Assembly (NCBI GenBank): GCA_039029355.1
Contig: JBCCGI010000041.1
Coordinates: forward strand, 1 to 64,000
From: JBCCGI01 sp039029355
GTDB lineage: Bacteria; Planctomycetota; UBA1135; GCA-002686595
Reading direction: 5' to 3'
DNA: 64,000 nucleotides
Shown: piece after piece, positions 54,177 to 63,122 of the stretch
Position numbering within the stretch: the first letter of the stretch is position 1
How the letters are laid out: each line of letters opens with the position of its first letter
Notes under the pieces: model-generated
Databases searched by the model: none
Seen by the model: the letters and a program-made list of their open reading frames with translations, nothing else
What the model was told of the DNA's origin: nothing
Made by a program: the position numbers and the translations under genes

Positions 54177-55307
54177 TCAGGCCCGGGCGCGGGCGCGCTT
54201 CTTGCGCCAGCGAACGGCGAGCAGAACGAAGTCGTCGGCCTCGACGCCGCCGGACTTCGCCTGGCGCTCGATCGCCGCGAGATCGGAGAGGCGCTCACGC
54301 CAGGTCTCGGGATCGTGCACCTGGGCGCGCGCGATCTGCGCCTGCACGGTCGACGGCGCCCCGGACACGCCGGCCGCGCGCGCCGCGTCGTCGCCGGAGC
54401 GGCCGTCGGCCATCGCGGTCGAGATCGCGAGCCCCTTGCGCACGCCGGCCTGCAGCGCGCCGACGAGGATCATGGCGAGCCCGACGGGATCGACCATGCG
54501 GCGCCCGTCGCGCTCCTCGAAGCCGCCGCGGAAGAGCGACTCGATGCCGCCCAGCGCGCGCGCCAGGTCGCCGCCGAGCAGCGCGTCGGTCACGGCCCAG
54601 GGCGAGGCCGAGGCGTCCCACCCCACCACGCTGCGCAGGTCGGAGCCCGTGGGCGCGTCGCGCAGCTTCTCGAGCTGGTCCTCGAGCGCGAACAGGTCGT
54701 TGCCCGTAGCCGCTGCGACGTAGACCGCGTTCTCGGGCGTGAGGCGCACGCCCATTTCACGCGCGCGGTCGGTGAGCCAGACGACGAGCTCGGCGCGGCG
54801 CGGGTCGGGGTTGCCCCACGGCGGCGGTGAGTCCCACAGGCGCCGGCTGGTGAGCACCGCCCCGCCCGCCGCCGTGATCGCCTTCACCGCCGCGTGGTCG
54901 GCGCGCAGGTTGCCGGCCGACAGCATCACGCTCGAGCCCTCGGCGGCCGCGGCGAAGGCGGAGACGGCGCGGGTCAGCGGGCTTTGGTCCTTGCCGCTCT
55001 TTTTGAGCTCCTTCTCGACGTTGCGCGCGATCACCAGCTGGGCCGCGGCGAAGAGCCCGCCCCCGCCGAGGTCGTCGAGCAGCCGCGCGAGCGAGAAGTC
55101 GGGGTCCTGGGCGTCGTGCAGGCGCACCTCGACGCCCGCCTCGGTCGCGCGCTCGCGCACGGCGTCGAGGGCGCGGTCGCGGAAGTAGCGCTCCTCGCCC
55201 CGCAGCACGTAGCCGGGCGCGAGGCCGTCGCGCTTCAACGCCTCGAGCAGCGTGCGCAGCTGGGTCGGGGGATCGGCCTCGCGGGCCTTCGCGCGTCGGG
55301 CGGCCAT
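54177..55307 (-). CDS. holA: DNA polymerase III delta subunit
   Basis: A 376-residue protein with the HolA layout: an N-terminal RecA-like region beginning GYVLRGEERYFRDRALDAV, then VIARNVEKELKK, WLTDRAREMGVRLTPENAVYVAAATGNDLFALEDQLEKL and the helical C-terminal collar domain ending in KSGGVEADDFVLLAV. Delta opens the sliding clamp within the clamp loader. Sequence conservation in this family is low, but order and length fit. The ATG overlaps the ubiA TGA (TGATG). It is thus translated with quinone-biosynthesis genes, an unusual association. Confidence 0.8.
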   Translation of the reverse strand: MAARRAKAREADPPTQLRTLLEALKRDGLAPGYVLRGEERYFRDRALDAVRERATEAGVEVRLHDAQDPDFSLARLLDDLGGGGLFAAAQLVIARNVEKELKKSGKDQSPLTRAVSAFAAAAEGSSVMLSAGNLRADHAAVKAITAAGGAVLTSRRLWDSPPPWGNPDPRRAELVVWLTDRAREMGVRLTPENAVYVAAATGNDLFALEDQLEKLRDAPTGSDLRSVVGWDASASPWAVTDALLGGDLARALGGIESLFRGGFEERDGRRMVDPVGLAMILVGALQAGVRKGLAISTAMADGRSGDDAARAAGVSGAPSTVQAQIARAQVHDPETWRERLSDLAAIERQAKSGGVEADDFVLLAVRWRKKRARARA

Positions 55308-56179
55308 CAGGCGTGCCCTCCGGCGAGGAACAGGTCGACCGCGACGCCGAAGAAGAGCGCGATCCCGACCCAGCCGTTCAGCGTGAAGAAGGCCAGGTCG
55401 ACGCGCGAGAAGTCGTCGGGCGCGACGATGCGGTGCTGCCAAGCAAGCAGCGCGGCGGCCACGCCCAGCACCAGCCAGTAGGGCAGGCCAAGCCCCGCCG
55501 ACAGGCCGAGCAGGACCAGCAGCACGGTCGTCGCCGCGTGCGCCAAGCTCGACGCGGCGAGCGCCGCCGGCACGCCGAAGCGCGCGGGGATCGAGTGCAG
55601 CCCCGCGCCGCGGTCGTGCTCGGCGTCCTGGCAGGCGTAGATCAGGTCGAAGCCGAAGACCCAGAGCAGCACCGCCGCCGCGAGCAGGAGCGGCGGGCGC
55701 AGGTCGCCCGCGAGGCTCCCGGTGACCGCGACCCAGGCCCCGAGCGGCGCGAGCGCGAGCGAAAGCCCGAGCACCGCGTGCGCCAGCCACGAGAAGCGCT
55801 TCACCAAGCTGTAGCCGAGCAGCACAACGAGCACCGGCAGCGCGAGCTTCCCGCACAGCGGGTTGAGCGCGAAGGCCCCGGCGATGAACGCCGCGGACGA
55901 CACCACGACCAGGAGCCCCACCGCGCTCGGCGCGAGCACGCCGCTCGGCAGCTCGCGACCGCGCGTCCGCGGGTTGGCCGCGTCGAGCCGGCGGTCGACC
56001 AGCCGGTTGAACGCCATCGCCGCGGTGCGCGCCGCGACGGCGCAGACCACGACCCAGAAGAGCACGCGCAGCTCGGGCACGCCGCCCTGGGCGAGCCAGG
56101 CTGACGCGAGCGCGAACGGCAGGGCGAAGATCGAGTGGCTGAAGCGCACCAGGCTCAGCCAATCCCGCACGCCCGCCAT
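55307..56179 (-). CDS. ubiA: UbiA-family prenyltransferase (MqnP/4-hydroxybenzoate type)
   Basis: A 290-residue polytopic enzyme with about eight helices and both Asp-rich prenyl-diphosphate motifs: NRLVDRRLDAANPRT (NxxxDxxxD) and DLIYACQDAEHDRGAGLHSIP (DxxxDxxxG). It would attach a polyprenyl chain to the quinone ring precursor. With UbiX and UbiE as neighbours the pathway may be the futalosine (Mqn) route to menaquinone or a ubiquinone route; the window cannot decide. The ATG overlaps the ubiX stop (TGATG). Confidence 0.92.
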   Translation of the reverse strand: MAGVRDWLSLVRFSHSIFALPFALASAWLAQGGVPELRVLFWVVVCAVAARTAAMAFNRLVDRRLDAANPRTRGRELPSGVLAPSAVGLLVVVSSAAFIAGAFALNPLCGKLALPVLVVLLGYSLVKRFSWLAHAVLGLSLALAPLGAWVAVTGSLAGDLRPPLLLAAAVLLWVFGFDLIYACQDAEHDRGAGLHSIPARFGVPAALAASSLAHAATTVLLVLLGLSAGLGLPYWLVLGVAAALLAWQHRIVAPDDFSRVDLAFFTLNGWVGIALFFGVAVDLFLAGGHA

Positions 56180-56811
56180 CAGACGCCGGCCTCCTCCGGC
56201 GGATCGGGCAGGCCCTTCCAGCGCACGCCCTCCTTGTTCTCGACGCCCAGCCGGTCGAGCACCTTGCCGACCACGTGGTCGACGAGGTCCATCAGCTCCT
56301 TCGGCCGGTGGTAGAAGCCCGGCATCGCCGGCAGGATCGCGGCGCCGAGGCGCGCCATCCGCAGCAGGTTCTCGAGGTGGATCTCCGAGAGCGGCGTCTC
56401 GCGCGGGACGAGGAGCAAGGAGCGCCCCTCCTTCAGCGCGACGTCGGCGGCGCGCTCGACCAGGTTGCTGCTGAAGCCGGCCGACACGCGCCCCAGCGTG
56501 CCCATGCTGCACGGGCACAGGATGACGCCGCCGGTCAGCGACGTGCCGGACGAGGGCGGCGCCTCGACCGCGTCGGAACGGAAGGCGCGCACGTGGGGCG
56601 CGGCGCGCTCGCCGACCAGCTCGACCAGGTTCTGCGCGAGCAGCTCGCCGTGTTGCCCCGCCTCGACCCCGAGCTCATGCCGCAGGACCTTGGCGCCGGC
56701 TCCGGTCACCGACACGTCGACGTCGTGCCCGGCCCGGACCAGGGCCTGGATCAGCGTGCGCGCGTAGATGTGCCCGCTGGCCCCGGTGAGTCCGACGAAA
56801 AAGCGCGCCAT
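56179..56811 (-). CDS. ubiX: UbiX-type flavin prenyltransferase
   Basis: A 210-residue flavoprotein starting MARFFVGLTGASGHIYARTL, the family's FMN-binding opening. It also has ILCPCSMGTLGRVSAGFSSNLVERAADVALKEGRSLLLVPRETPLSEIHLENLL-type landmarks (CSMGT, RAADVALKE, VPRETPLS, MPGFYHRP). UbiX makes prenylated FMN, the cofactor of UbiD decarboxylases in quinone synthesis. ubiD is not in the window. It starts 11 nt after the CPBP gene and overlaps ubiA by 1 nt. Confidence 0.95.
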   Translation of the reverse strand: MARFFVGLTGASGHIYARTLIQALVRAGHDVDVSVTGAGAKVLRHELGVEAGQHGELLAQNLVELVGERAAPHVRAFRSDAVEAPPSSGTSLTGGVILCPCSMGTLGRVSAGFSSNLVERAADVALKEGRSLLLVPRETPLSEIHLENLLRMARLGAAILPAMPGFYHRPKELMDLVDHVVGKVLDRLGVENKEGVRWKGLPDPPEEAGV

Positions 56812-56822
56812 GGGCCAAGAGC

Positions 56823-57617
56823 CTAACGGAACACGCCGGGCCCCGATCCGAGGATCAGGGCCAGGTTGAAGAGCCCGTGCGCCCAGGCGGTCACGCCCGG
56901 GCCGCGCCAGCGGAAGAGGCCCGCCAGGAACAGCCCGGCCAGCGTGCGCCACAGGAACACGCGGGGCTCCCAGGACTCGCCCTCCAGGCCGACGAGGCGC
57001 ATCGCCGCATCGAGGTGGCAGGCGGCGAAGAGCAGCGCCGAGAGGAGCATCGCCAGGGTCTCGGAGACCCCGCGTGCCACGGCGTCCCCCGCCCCGAGGA
57101 ACTTGGCGAGCGTCTTGGCGAGCAGGAACACCGCGCTGTAGGCGCCGACGCGGAACACCAGCTCCTCCCAGGCGCCCGCGCCGAACGAGCGCGCCGCGCG
57201 CTCCAGCGAGACGCCCGCGCCGGGCGCGCGGCCGGCGAGGCCAAGCTCCTCGACGGTGACCCCGAACAGGCTCATCGTCAGCACGAGCAGCGGGCCCAGG
57301 GCCAGCGCGAAGCCGATGCCCTCGAGGCAGACGAACACCAGCGAACGGCCGAGCTCCAGCCCGGTCAGCCGCACCTGAACGAAGGCGAAGAGCGCACACA
57401 CGACCAGGAACGCGATGCGCACCGGCGTCTCGTAGGCGCTGAGGAAGACCAAGGCCTGACCCAGCAGCAGCTCGGCCAGGTTGCGCGGGCTGTCCTGGCC
57501 GGCGATGGCCACGCCGACCTCGTAGCTCGCGAAGAGCGGCAGCATCGCGAGGAAGCCCAGCGCGACGCCGCGGCTGCCGGGTCCGGCGTCGGCACTTCCG
57601 CCGCCTCCCCTAGCCAT
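56823..57617 (-). CDS. CPBP-family intramembrane protease (CAAX/bacteriocin-processing type)
   Basis: A 264-residue membrane protein with about eight helices and the three CPBP motifs: AWEELVFRVG (the EExxxR catalytic pair), FAACHL and WAHGLFNLAL. Such glutamic-type intramembrane peptidases act in CAAX processing, peptide maturation or self-immunity; the substrate here is unknown. It overlaps the end of ubiE by 8 nt and precedes ubiX by 11 nt, so it is embedded in the quinone operon, although no role there is established. Confidence 0.85.
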   Translation of the reverse strand: MARGGGGSADAGPGSRGVALGFLAMLPLFASYEVGVAIAGQDSPRNLAELLLGQALVFLSAYETPVRIAFLVVCALFAFVQVRLTGLELGRSLVFVCLEGIGFALALGPLLVLTMSLFGVTVEELGLAGRAPGAGVSLERAARSFGAGAWEELVFRVGAYSAVFLLAKTLAKFLGAGDAVARGVSETLAMLLSALLFAACHLDAAMRLVGLEGESWEPRVFLWRTLAGLFLAGLFRWRGPGVTAWAHGLFNLALILGSGPGVFR

Positions 57618-58308
57618 CGAGCCCGCCGGCCGGCACCCGGCCGTAGTGCAGGTACGCGATGCCGCCGGTCAGAGAGCGATAGCCGCAGTCGACCAGCCCG
57701 AGCGCGCTCATCTCGTCGCGCAGCTCGTCGGCCGAGGGCCAGGCGAGCACGGTGTCGGGCAGGTAGCGGTAGGCCGCCCGATCGCCGCTCACGATCCCGC
57801 CCAGGAGCGGGAGCACGCGCGTGAAGTAGAAGCGGTAGCCCGCGCCGGTCACGCGGTTCTTCGGCATGCCGAACTCCAGGACGAGCACGATCCCGCCGGG
57901 GCGCACCACGCGCGCGAGGTCCGCCAGGCAGGCACGGCGGTCGGCCACGTTGCGCAGGCCGAAGGCGATGCTCACCACATCCGCGGCCTGGCTCTGCACC
58001 GGGAGCCGCATGGCGTCGCCCTGGGCGTACACGCCGCCGGACAGCGTCTTCTCGGGCCGCGCGATGCGCAGCATCTCGGGCGTGAAGTCGACCCCGACCA
58101 CCGTGGCGCCGGCCTCGGCGAAGGCCAGCGAGAGGTCGCCGGTGCCGCAGCAGGCGTCGACGACGACGCGTCCGTCGACCGGGCCCGCGGCCTCGACCGT
58201 CCGCCGGCGCCAGCGCTGGTCGATGCCGGCGGACAGCACCCGGTTCAGGAGGTCGTAGCGGCCGGCGATGCGCCCGAACATCGCCCGCACTCGCACGGGA
58301 TCAGGCAT
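57610..58308 (-). CDS. ubiE: UbiE/MenG quinone-biosynthesis methyltransferase
   Basis: A 232-residue SAM-dependent methyltransferase. The N-terminal VRAMFGRIAGRYDLLNRVLSAGIDQRWRR and the motif VVDACCGTGDLSLAFA (SAM-binding), followed by GVDFTPEMLRIA, FGLRNVADR and PGGIVLVLEFG, identify UbiE/MenG, which methylates demethylmenaquinone or the ubiquinone intermediate. The ATG at 58308 gives the normal family N-terminus; a weak CACACT lies 6 nt upstream. It heads the operon ubiE-CPBP-ubiX-ubiA-holA. Confidence 0.95.
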   Translation of the reverse strand: MPDPVRVRAMFGRIAGRYDLLNRVLSAGIDQRWRRRTVEAAGPVDGRVVVDACCGTGDLSLAFAEAGATVVGVDFTPEMLRIARPEKTLSGGVYAQGDAMRLPVQSQAADVVSIAFGLRNVADRRACLADLARVVRPGGIVLVLEFGMPKNRVTGAGYRFYFTRVLPLLGGIVSGDRAAYRYLPDTVLAWPSADELRDEMSALGLVDCGYRSLTGGIAYLHYGRVPAGGLDG

Positions 58309-58355
58309 CCCGTCAGTGTGGTCGCGCGGGCGCCCCGCCCCCAGGGCTTCCGACG

Positions 58356-58391
58356 AAAAAGGGCCGCCCGCCGTCGAGCGGCGGGCGGCCC
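58356..58391 (-). terminator. Rho-independent terminator of the YVTN lipoprotein gene
   Basis: GGGCCGCCCGCC (58361-58372) pairs perfectly with GGCGGGCGGCCC (58380-58391): a 12-bp GC stem with a 7-nt loop, followed on the minus strand by TTTTT (58356-58360). It lies 30 nt after the stop of the upstream lipoprotein gene and separates it from ubiE. Confidence 0.9.
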
Positions 58392-58420
58392 TGAGCCGCA
58401 TTCGTCGGATGGACCGGGGC

Positions 58421-61400
58421 CTACTGGCGGAAGTAGTCCATCACGAGCCGCACCCCAGGCGCCTGGACCGACTGGGTCCCGGGCAGGTAGGGGTTGGTGT
58501 CGAAGCGCTGGAAGCCGCCTTCGAGCGCGATCACGTCGACGACGCCCGGGCCCTCGGTCGAGGTCGGGCAGGCCACGAACATGAAGCGCGGCGCGTTGAC
58601 CGACGTCGGGGCGCCGTTGACCTTCACGAGGCTCTTGCCGTTGATGTCCAGCGGGAAGCCGGCGCTGAAGGCCGTCGAGAAGTTGGTCAGCGCGCTCACG
58701 TTGCGCTGGTTGTCGAAGGCGAAGTCCGAGGGCAGGCCGGTGAGGCCGGTCTCCTCCTGGCCGATCGACGCGTTGATGGCGAAGTCCAGGTCGCGCAGGT
58801 TCGGGTCGGCGAAGAAGCCCGGGTCGAGATAAATGATCCCGAGGGTGGCCGCCATGATGAACACGTTGGTCACCGCCCCGCCGGAGAGGCCGGTCGGATC
58901 GCCGTCGAAGTCGAGCTGGTTCTCGTGCGCGATCCAGATCGCCGAGTTCAGGTTCACGACGTCGGGCTGGATGCCCTGGGGGTTTTGGAACGTGAACGGC
59001 AGCTGGCCGATGATCGTGTCGTAGCCCCAGCCGCTGACGCCGTCAGGACCGGACTCGAACAGCGCCACCGAGCCGTCGGAGTTGAGGATGTAGGCGTAGT
59101 AGACGCCGCGCAGGAGCCCGAAGGTCAGCTGGCGCGGGGTCGTGACCACGTCGATCGGGCCGTTGAGCTGGTTGAGCAGCGTCTTGCGGACGCTCAGCGT
59201 GAAGGCCGAGACCACCGTCACCGAGTTGTCGCCGGTGTTGCAGACGAAGATGTCCTCGTTGCCGCTCTCCCAGCAGATGCCCGTCGGGGACTTGCCCACG
59301 CCGACCGTCTTCACCACCTGGTGGAAGTTCGACAGCGTCGGGTCGATGCCGATGAACGAGACGCTGTTCGCGTTCTGGTTCGTGACGGCGAGGAAGTCGA
59401 GGTCCGGCGACATCGCCAGCTCGGTCGGGTCGGGGAGCAGGATGCGGTCGACGACCGTCATCCGGTTCGAGTTGAGCACGACGACCTCGGACGCGGCGCG
59501 GTCGACCACGTAGAGGAAGTGCCCGATCTGCTGCCGGTAGGCGTACTGGCTGCAAAGCGTGATGTCGGTCTGCGGAAGCGAGGGGCCGAGGAAGAAGGCG
59601 TTCTGCTCGCCCGCCACCAGGTTCTGCGGCGGCACACACGCCTCGGGGACGCCGAGCGGGTTCGGGCCGGGCACCAGCACGTTGAACACCGGGGTGTCCA
59701 CCGAGGTCGGCTCCTGCGAGCTGATCGCCGGCGAGACGCACAGCGGCGGGAAGACCATCGGCGGCGGGTTCGGGTGCGGCGCGAACGAGATCAGGTTCTC
59801 GGCCCCGTACACCGTCTTGAGCGGGAAAGGGTTCGTCAGCGAGAGCGGCGCGAGGGTCGTGGCCCCACCGGCCGCGATCGTGACGACCTTGAGACCGGTC
59901 GACGAGCAAAGGTTGCCGCCGCCGGACTGGCAACCGAAGGGGTCGCCGTTGTTGAACACGTTGTCGAGCGAGTGGCCCAGCATCATGTCGCCGACCGACT
60001 CGATGATGGGCGAGCGCACCAGCCGGTCGTCCAGCGAGCTGTCGCGCGTCAGCGTGAAGGGGCCCGAGGAGCCGCCGTCGAAGGGGCACGAGCCAACGCT
60101 GAGCGGCGGCACCAGGGCCGAGCCCTGGAGCTGCACGTTCGGGTTGTTCGGGTAGTTCGAGCCGTCTTCCTTGATCGGGCAGGCCGGGTCGAATTCCGGG
60201 TTGCCGGTCGAGGCACCGAAGCCGTTCAGGTCGATCACCGAGATCGCCGTGTCGCCCTGGATGCGCGACAGGTAGATCGTGTCCGGCGAGACCGGCGCGT
60301 TCACGAGGCCGGGCGCCTCACCCGTGGTGAAGAAGGTCGCCGGCGCGCCGGCGTTGCTGTTGCTCGAGAGGTCGCGGAACTGCCCCGAGCTGACCAGCAC
60401 CGACACCTGGTTGAAGGCGCCACACTCCGCGAACGACGGCCCCGAGCCCGGGAAGGCGTAGACCGGCGAGAGGATCATGCTGGTGAAGTCGTAGATGCTG
60501 CGCGGCATCACCGAGAACGGCACCTGCGTCAGGGCCGTCGTCGGACCGAACTCGAGCCGCACCGACGCGCTCAGCGAAGGCGGCGAGCCGTCCGGCATGC
60601 TGCCGATGGTCGCGATCTGCACCGGCTCGGTGAACTCGACCGTCACCGTCGTGCTCGGGTCGACGTCGAAGTCGCCGTTGCCCGGGATGATGACCGGGAT
60701 CTGCTCGGAGCCCGACACCTTGACCTCGGGGGTCACCGTGTCGATGCCGACGGTGGCCGAGGCGACCGCCTGATCTTCCAGCTCCTTGCCGTTGGAACCC
60801 TTGATCCCCTCGGTCATCTGCATCCGGATCTGGACGCCGGTCGGGAAGGTCTCGTGGGTCGAAAGGTCGCCGTCGACGTCGGGGATGAAGACGAACGAGC
60901 GCGAGTCGGTCAGCTCGGTCGCGCCGGGGAAGGGGACATCCTGCTCCGAACCCGGGAAGCCCAACCCGGGGAAGTCGCCGTCGATGTCCTGAGCGACGAC
61001 CTTGCCGTCGCCCGTCTTGACCCAGGCCTCCAGCCGCTGCTTGGCCGGATCGTCGGGATCCGGCGTCGTGCCGTAGGTCTGACCGCCGATGAACGCCCGG
61101 CCCTGCACCTGGGTGGTCGTGCCCGTGATCGGGTTGATCGCGACGACCGTGATGGTGCCGAGCAGGTGCGCCGCCGACGCCGCGCTGGGCGCCGGATCGA
61201 ACACCGAGTCGATGTCGATCTTCTGGCGGAAGCGCGCGTGGAGGAAGTGGTTGCCCGCCGCCCCGTCGGGAAGCTTGGCCTCTTCGGGCCACTCCTTCAC
61301 CGGGAGGATCGGGTTGTTGATGCTGACGTTCGCGATGAGATCCTCCATCGATCGGATCTCGATCTCGGTGTCCGTCGGGAACCCCGAGGCGTCCGCCTCC

Positions 61401-61555
61401 ATCACCCGGTACGGCAGGAGCCGTCCGAACCCGTTGGTGGCCTCCTCAAGCACCATCTGAGACGAGGACCCGCCGCCGGATCCTCCGCCGCAGGATGAGA
61501 GGGGTACGAGAATCGCGCTGAGGCCGGTGGCGGCCAGGAGCAGGCGATGATTCAT
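58421..61555 (-). CDS. Large YVTN beta-propeller lipoprotein with Ig-like domain
   Basis: A 1044-residue lipoprotein: MNHRLLLAATGLSAILVPLSSC ends in lipobox LSSC, followed by a Gly/Ser linker. Around residues 300-440 is a bacterial Ig-like (Big_5-type) segment with TVTVEFTEPVQ and FRDLSSNSNAGAPATFFTTGE. The C-terminal 400 residues show YVTN-type propeller repeats: FLYVVDRAASEVVVLNSN, LAMSPDLDFLAVTNQNANSVS, ICWESGNEDIFVCNTGDNSVTVVS. It is probably a surface-anchored binding protein; nothing catalytic is seen. The ATG at 61555 is set by the signal peptide, with GAAGAAG just upstream. A strong terminator follows. Confidence 0.85.
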   Translation of the reverse strand: MNHRLLLAATGLSAILVPLSSCGGGSGGGSSSQMVLEEATNGFGRLLPYRVMEADASGFPTDTEIEIRSMEDLIANVSINNPILPVKEWPEEAKLPDGAAGNHFLHARFRQKIDIDSVFDPAPSAASAAHLLGTITVVAINPITGTTTQVQGRAFIGGQTYGTTPDPDDPAKQRLEAWVKTGDGKVVAQDIDGDFPGLGFPGSEQDVPFPGATELTDSRSFVFIPDVDGDLSTHETFPTGVQIRMQMTEGIKGSNGKELEDQAVASATVGIDTVTPEVKVSGSEQIPVIIPGNGDFDVDPSTTVTVEFTEPVQIATIGSMPDGSPPSLSASVRLEFGPTTALTQVPFSVMPRSIYDFTSMILSPVYAFPGSGPSFAECGAFNQVSVLVSSGQFRDLSSNSNAGAPATFFTTGEAPGLVNAPVSPDTIYLSRIQGDTAISVIDLNGFGASTGNPEFDPACPIKEDGSNYPNNPNVQLQGSALVPPLSVGSCPFDGGSSGPFTLTRDSSLDDRLVRSPIIESVGDMMLGHSLDNVFNNGDPFGCQSGGGNLCSSTGLKVVTIAAGGATTLAPLSLTNPFPLKTVYGAENLISFAPHPNPPPMVFPPLCVSPAISSQEPTSVDTPVFNVLVPGPNPLGVPEACVPPQNLVAGEQNAFFLGPSLPQTDITLCSQYAYRQQIGHFLYVVDRAASEVVVLNSNRMTVVDRILLPDPTELAMSPDLDFLAVTNQNANSVSFIGIDPTLSNFHQVVKTVGVGKSPTGICWESGNEDIFVCNTGDNSVTVVSAFTLSVRKTLLNQLNGPIDVVTTPRQLTFGLLRGVYYAYILNSDGSVALFESGPDGVSGWGYDTIIGQLPFTFQNPQGIQPDVVNLNSAIWIAHENQLDFDGDPTGLSGGAVTNVFIMAATLGIIYLDPGFFADPNLRDLDFAINASIGQEETGLTGLPSDFAFDNQRNVSALTNFSTAFSAGFPLDINGKSLVKVNGAPTSVNAPRFMFVACPTSTEGPGVVDVIALEGGFQRFDTNPYLPGTQSVQAPGVRLVMDYFRQ

Positions 61556-61990
61556 GGCTTCTTCTTCGGGGGGTTGGGCTAGGGAAACACGCGAGTGGAG
61601 CACCGGGCCTCGCCGGTTCTTCCGCGGGGAGAGCAGGACTCCCGCAGCAACCGATTCAAGGGCCGTGCCCAGCGTACCGAGGCGGCCGAGACACGCGGCA
61701 GAGCAGCGCCGCACATGCCTTTAGCTCTTGGGTTTCCATGGGTTACGCATTCCGCCGGGCCTGACCCGCCGGCCGCCTGCCCACCGCCTTCGCGTGCGGC
61801 TGGTGGCGGTCGACGTGCGGGATCGCACGGCGGCTGCACGGCACGGGAGCGGAGCGGAGGGGACGGGCGACGATGAGGTCCGCCGAAAAGCGGCAGATAG
61901 TCTAGTGCGATGGCCGGAGGGGGGTCAAGCGAACGAGCTCGGGGCCCGGGGCTTGGTACGGGATGCCGAAGCGCTACGCTCTCCCCTGCG
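61556..61990. other. Intergenic region between the YVTN lipoprotein and ruvB
   Basis: About 435 bp with divergent genes on both sides. It contains two -10-like boxes for ruvB (61898-61903 and TACGCT at 61975-61980). On the minus strand a 27-codon reading frame begins at the ATG near 61740, but no ribosome site or homology supports it. I see no hairpin of note and no copy of the fold-back core. Confidence 0.5.
61898..61903 (+). promoter_or_regulatory. -10 element (TAGTCT) upstream of ruvB
   Basis: TAGTCT lies 6 nt before an in-frame ATG at 61910. Transcription would begin at that ATG, giving either a leaderless RuvB with 27 extra N-terminal residues or an 81-nt leader before the ATG at 61991. 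Confidence 0.45.
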
Positions 61991-63085
61991 ATGCCCGACG
62001 CCGATCCGCTGGTCAATCCCGACGCCTTCTCGGGCTCTCCGGGCTCCTCCCCCCCCGCCGAGGGGCCCGCGGGGCGCCTCCTGGCCCCCGACGCCTCCCT
62101 GCCGGACCGGGAGATCGAGAACACCCTCCGGCCGCGCACCTTCGACGACTTCGTCGGCCAGACGCGGGTGGTGGACAACCTGCGCATCGCCCTGCAGGCC
62201 GCGCGCGGGCGGGGCGAGCCCCTGGACCACGTCCTGCTCTCCGGCGGTCCGGGGCTGGGCAAGACCAGCCTGGCCCGGATCCTGGCCTCCGAGCTCGGCA
62301 CGCGCCACCACGGGGCCACCGGCCCGGCGCTCGAGCGGCCGCGCGACCTGGTCGGCATCCTGACCCAGCTCGAAGACGGCGACGTCTTCTTCATCGACGA
62401 GATCCACCGGGTCCCGGTGGCCGTCGAGGAGTACCTCTATACAGCGATGGAGGACTTCACGGTCGACTTCACCCTCGACCAGGGCCCCAACGCGCGCGTC
62501 CTGCCGCTGCCCCTCAAGCGCTTCACGCTGGTCGGCGCGACCACGCGCGACGGGCTCCTCTCGTCGCCCTTCCGCGGTCGCTTCGGCCTGGTCGAGCGCC
62601 TGGCGCCCTACCCCGACGACGACCTCGTCCGCATCCTGCTGCGGGCGGCGGGCATCCTGGGCGTCGAGCTGACGCCCGAGGGCGCGGCGCTCGTCGCCTC
62701 GCGCAGCCGCGGCACGCCGCGCATCGCCAACCGCTTCCTGCGCCGCGTGCGGGACTTCGCGCAGGTCGAGGAGCAGGCCCGCATCGACGCCGGGGTGGCC
62801 GGCGGGGCGCTCGAGCGCCTCGGTATCGACCACCACGGCCTCGAAGACCTCGACCGCCGCGTGCTCGCCTGCCTGGCCGCCTCCGACGGCCCGGTCGGTC
62901 TGAAGACCATCGCCGCGGCCGTCGGCGAGAGCGAGGACACGATCGAGGAGGTCTACGAGCCGCACCTCCTGCGCTCGGGCTTCCTGCAGAAGACCTCGCG
63001 CGGACGGATGATCACCGGCGCCGGACGCAAGGCGATCGGGCTCCCGCTCCAGGGCGGCCCGGAGCCGCCCGGGCTCTTCGCCTAG
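61991..63085 (+). CDS. ruvB: Holliday junction branch-migration helicase RuvB
   Basis: A 364-residue (391 if started at 61910) RuvB motor. The core starts at LRPRTFDDFVGQTRVVDNL, with Walker A GGPGLGKTSLA, Walker B FFIDEIHR, sensor GATTRDGLLSSPFRGRFG and the C-terminal winged-helix with GLKTIAAAVGESEDTIEEVYEPHLL and GFLQKTSRGRM. RuvB rings with RuvA drive branch migration of recombination junctions. I favour the ATG at 61991, which gives near-normal length, but the TAGTCT box 6 nt before 61910 leaves the longer form open. ruvA and ruvC are not adjacent; tgt follows after 37 nt. Confidence 0.96.
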   Translation: MPDADPLVNPDAFSGSPGSSPPAEGPAGRLLAPDASLPDREIENTLRPRTFDDFVGQTRVVDNLRIALQAARGRGEPLDHVLLSGGPGLGKTSLARILASELGTRHHGATGPALERPRDLVGILTQLEDGDVFFIDEIHRVPVAVEEYLYTAMEDFTVDFTLDQGPNARVLPLPLKRFTLVGATTRDGLLSSPFRGRFGLVERLAPYPDDDLVRILLRAAGILGVELTPEGAALVASRSRGTPRIANRFLRRVRDFAQVEEQARIDAGVAGGALERLGIDHHGLEDLDRRVLACLAASDGPVGLKTIAAAVGESEDTIEEVYEPHLLRSGFLQKTSRGRMITGAGRKAIGLPLQGGPEPPGLFA

Positions 63086-63122
63086 TTCCCCCCTGTCCGC
63101 CTCCAGCCCCGCCCCCGTCCCC

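Noticed and set aside
61660..61740. Riboswitch or leader peptide before the YVTN lipoprotein gene
   Set aside because: A 27-codon frame exists on the minus strand but lacks a ribosome site, and I could not match the leader to any riboswitch class I know.
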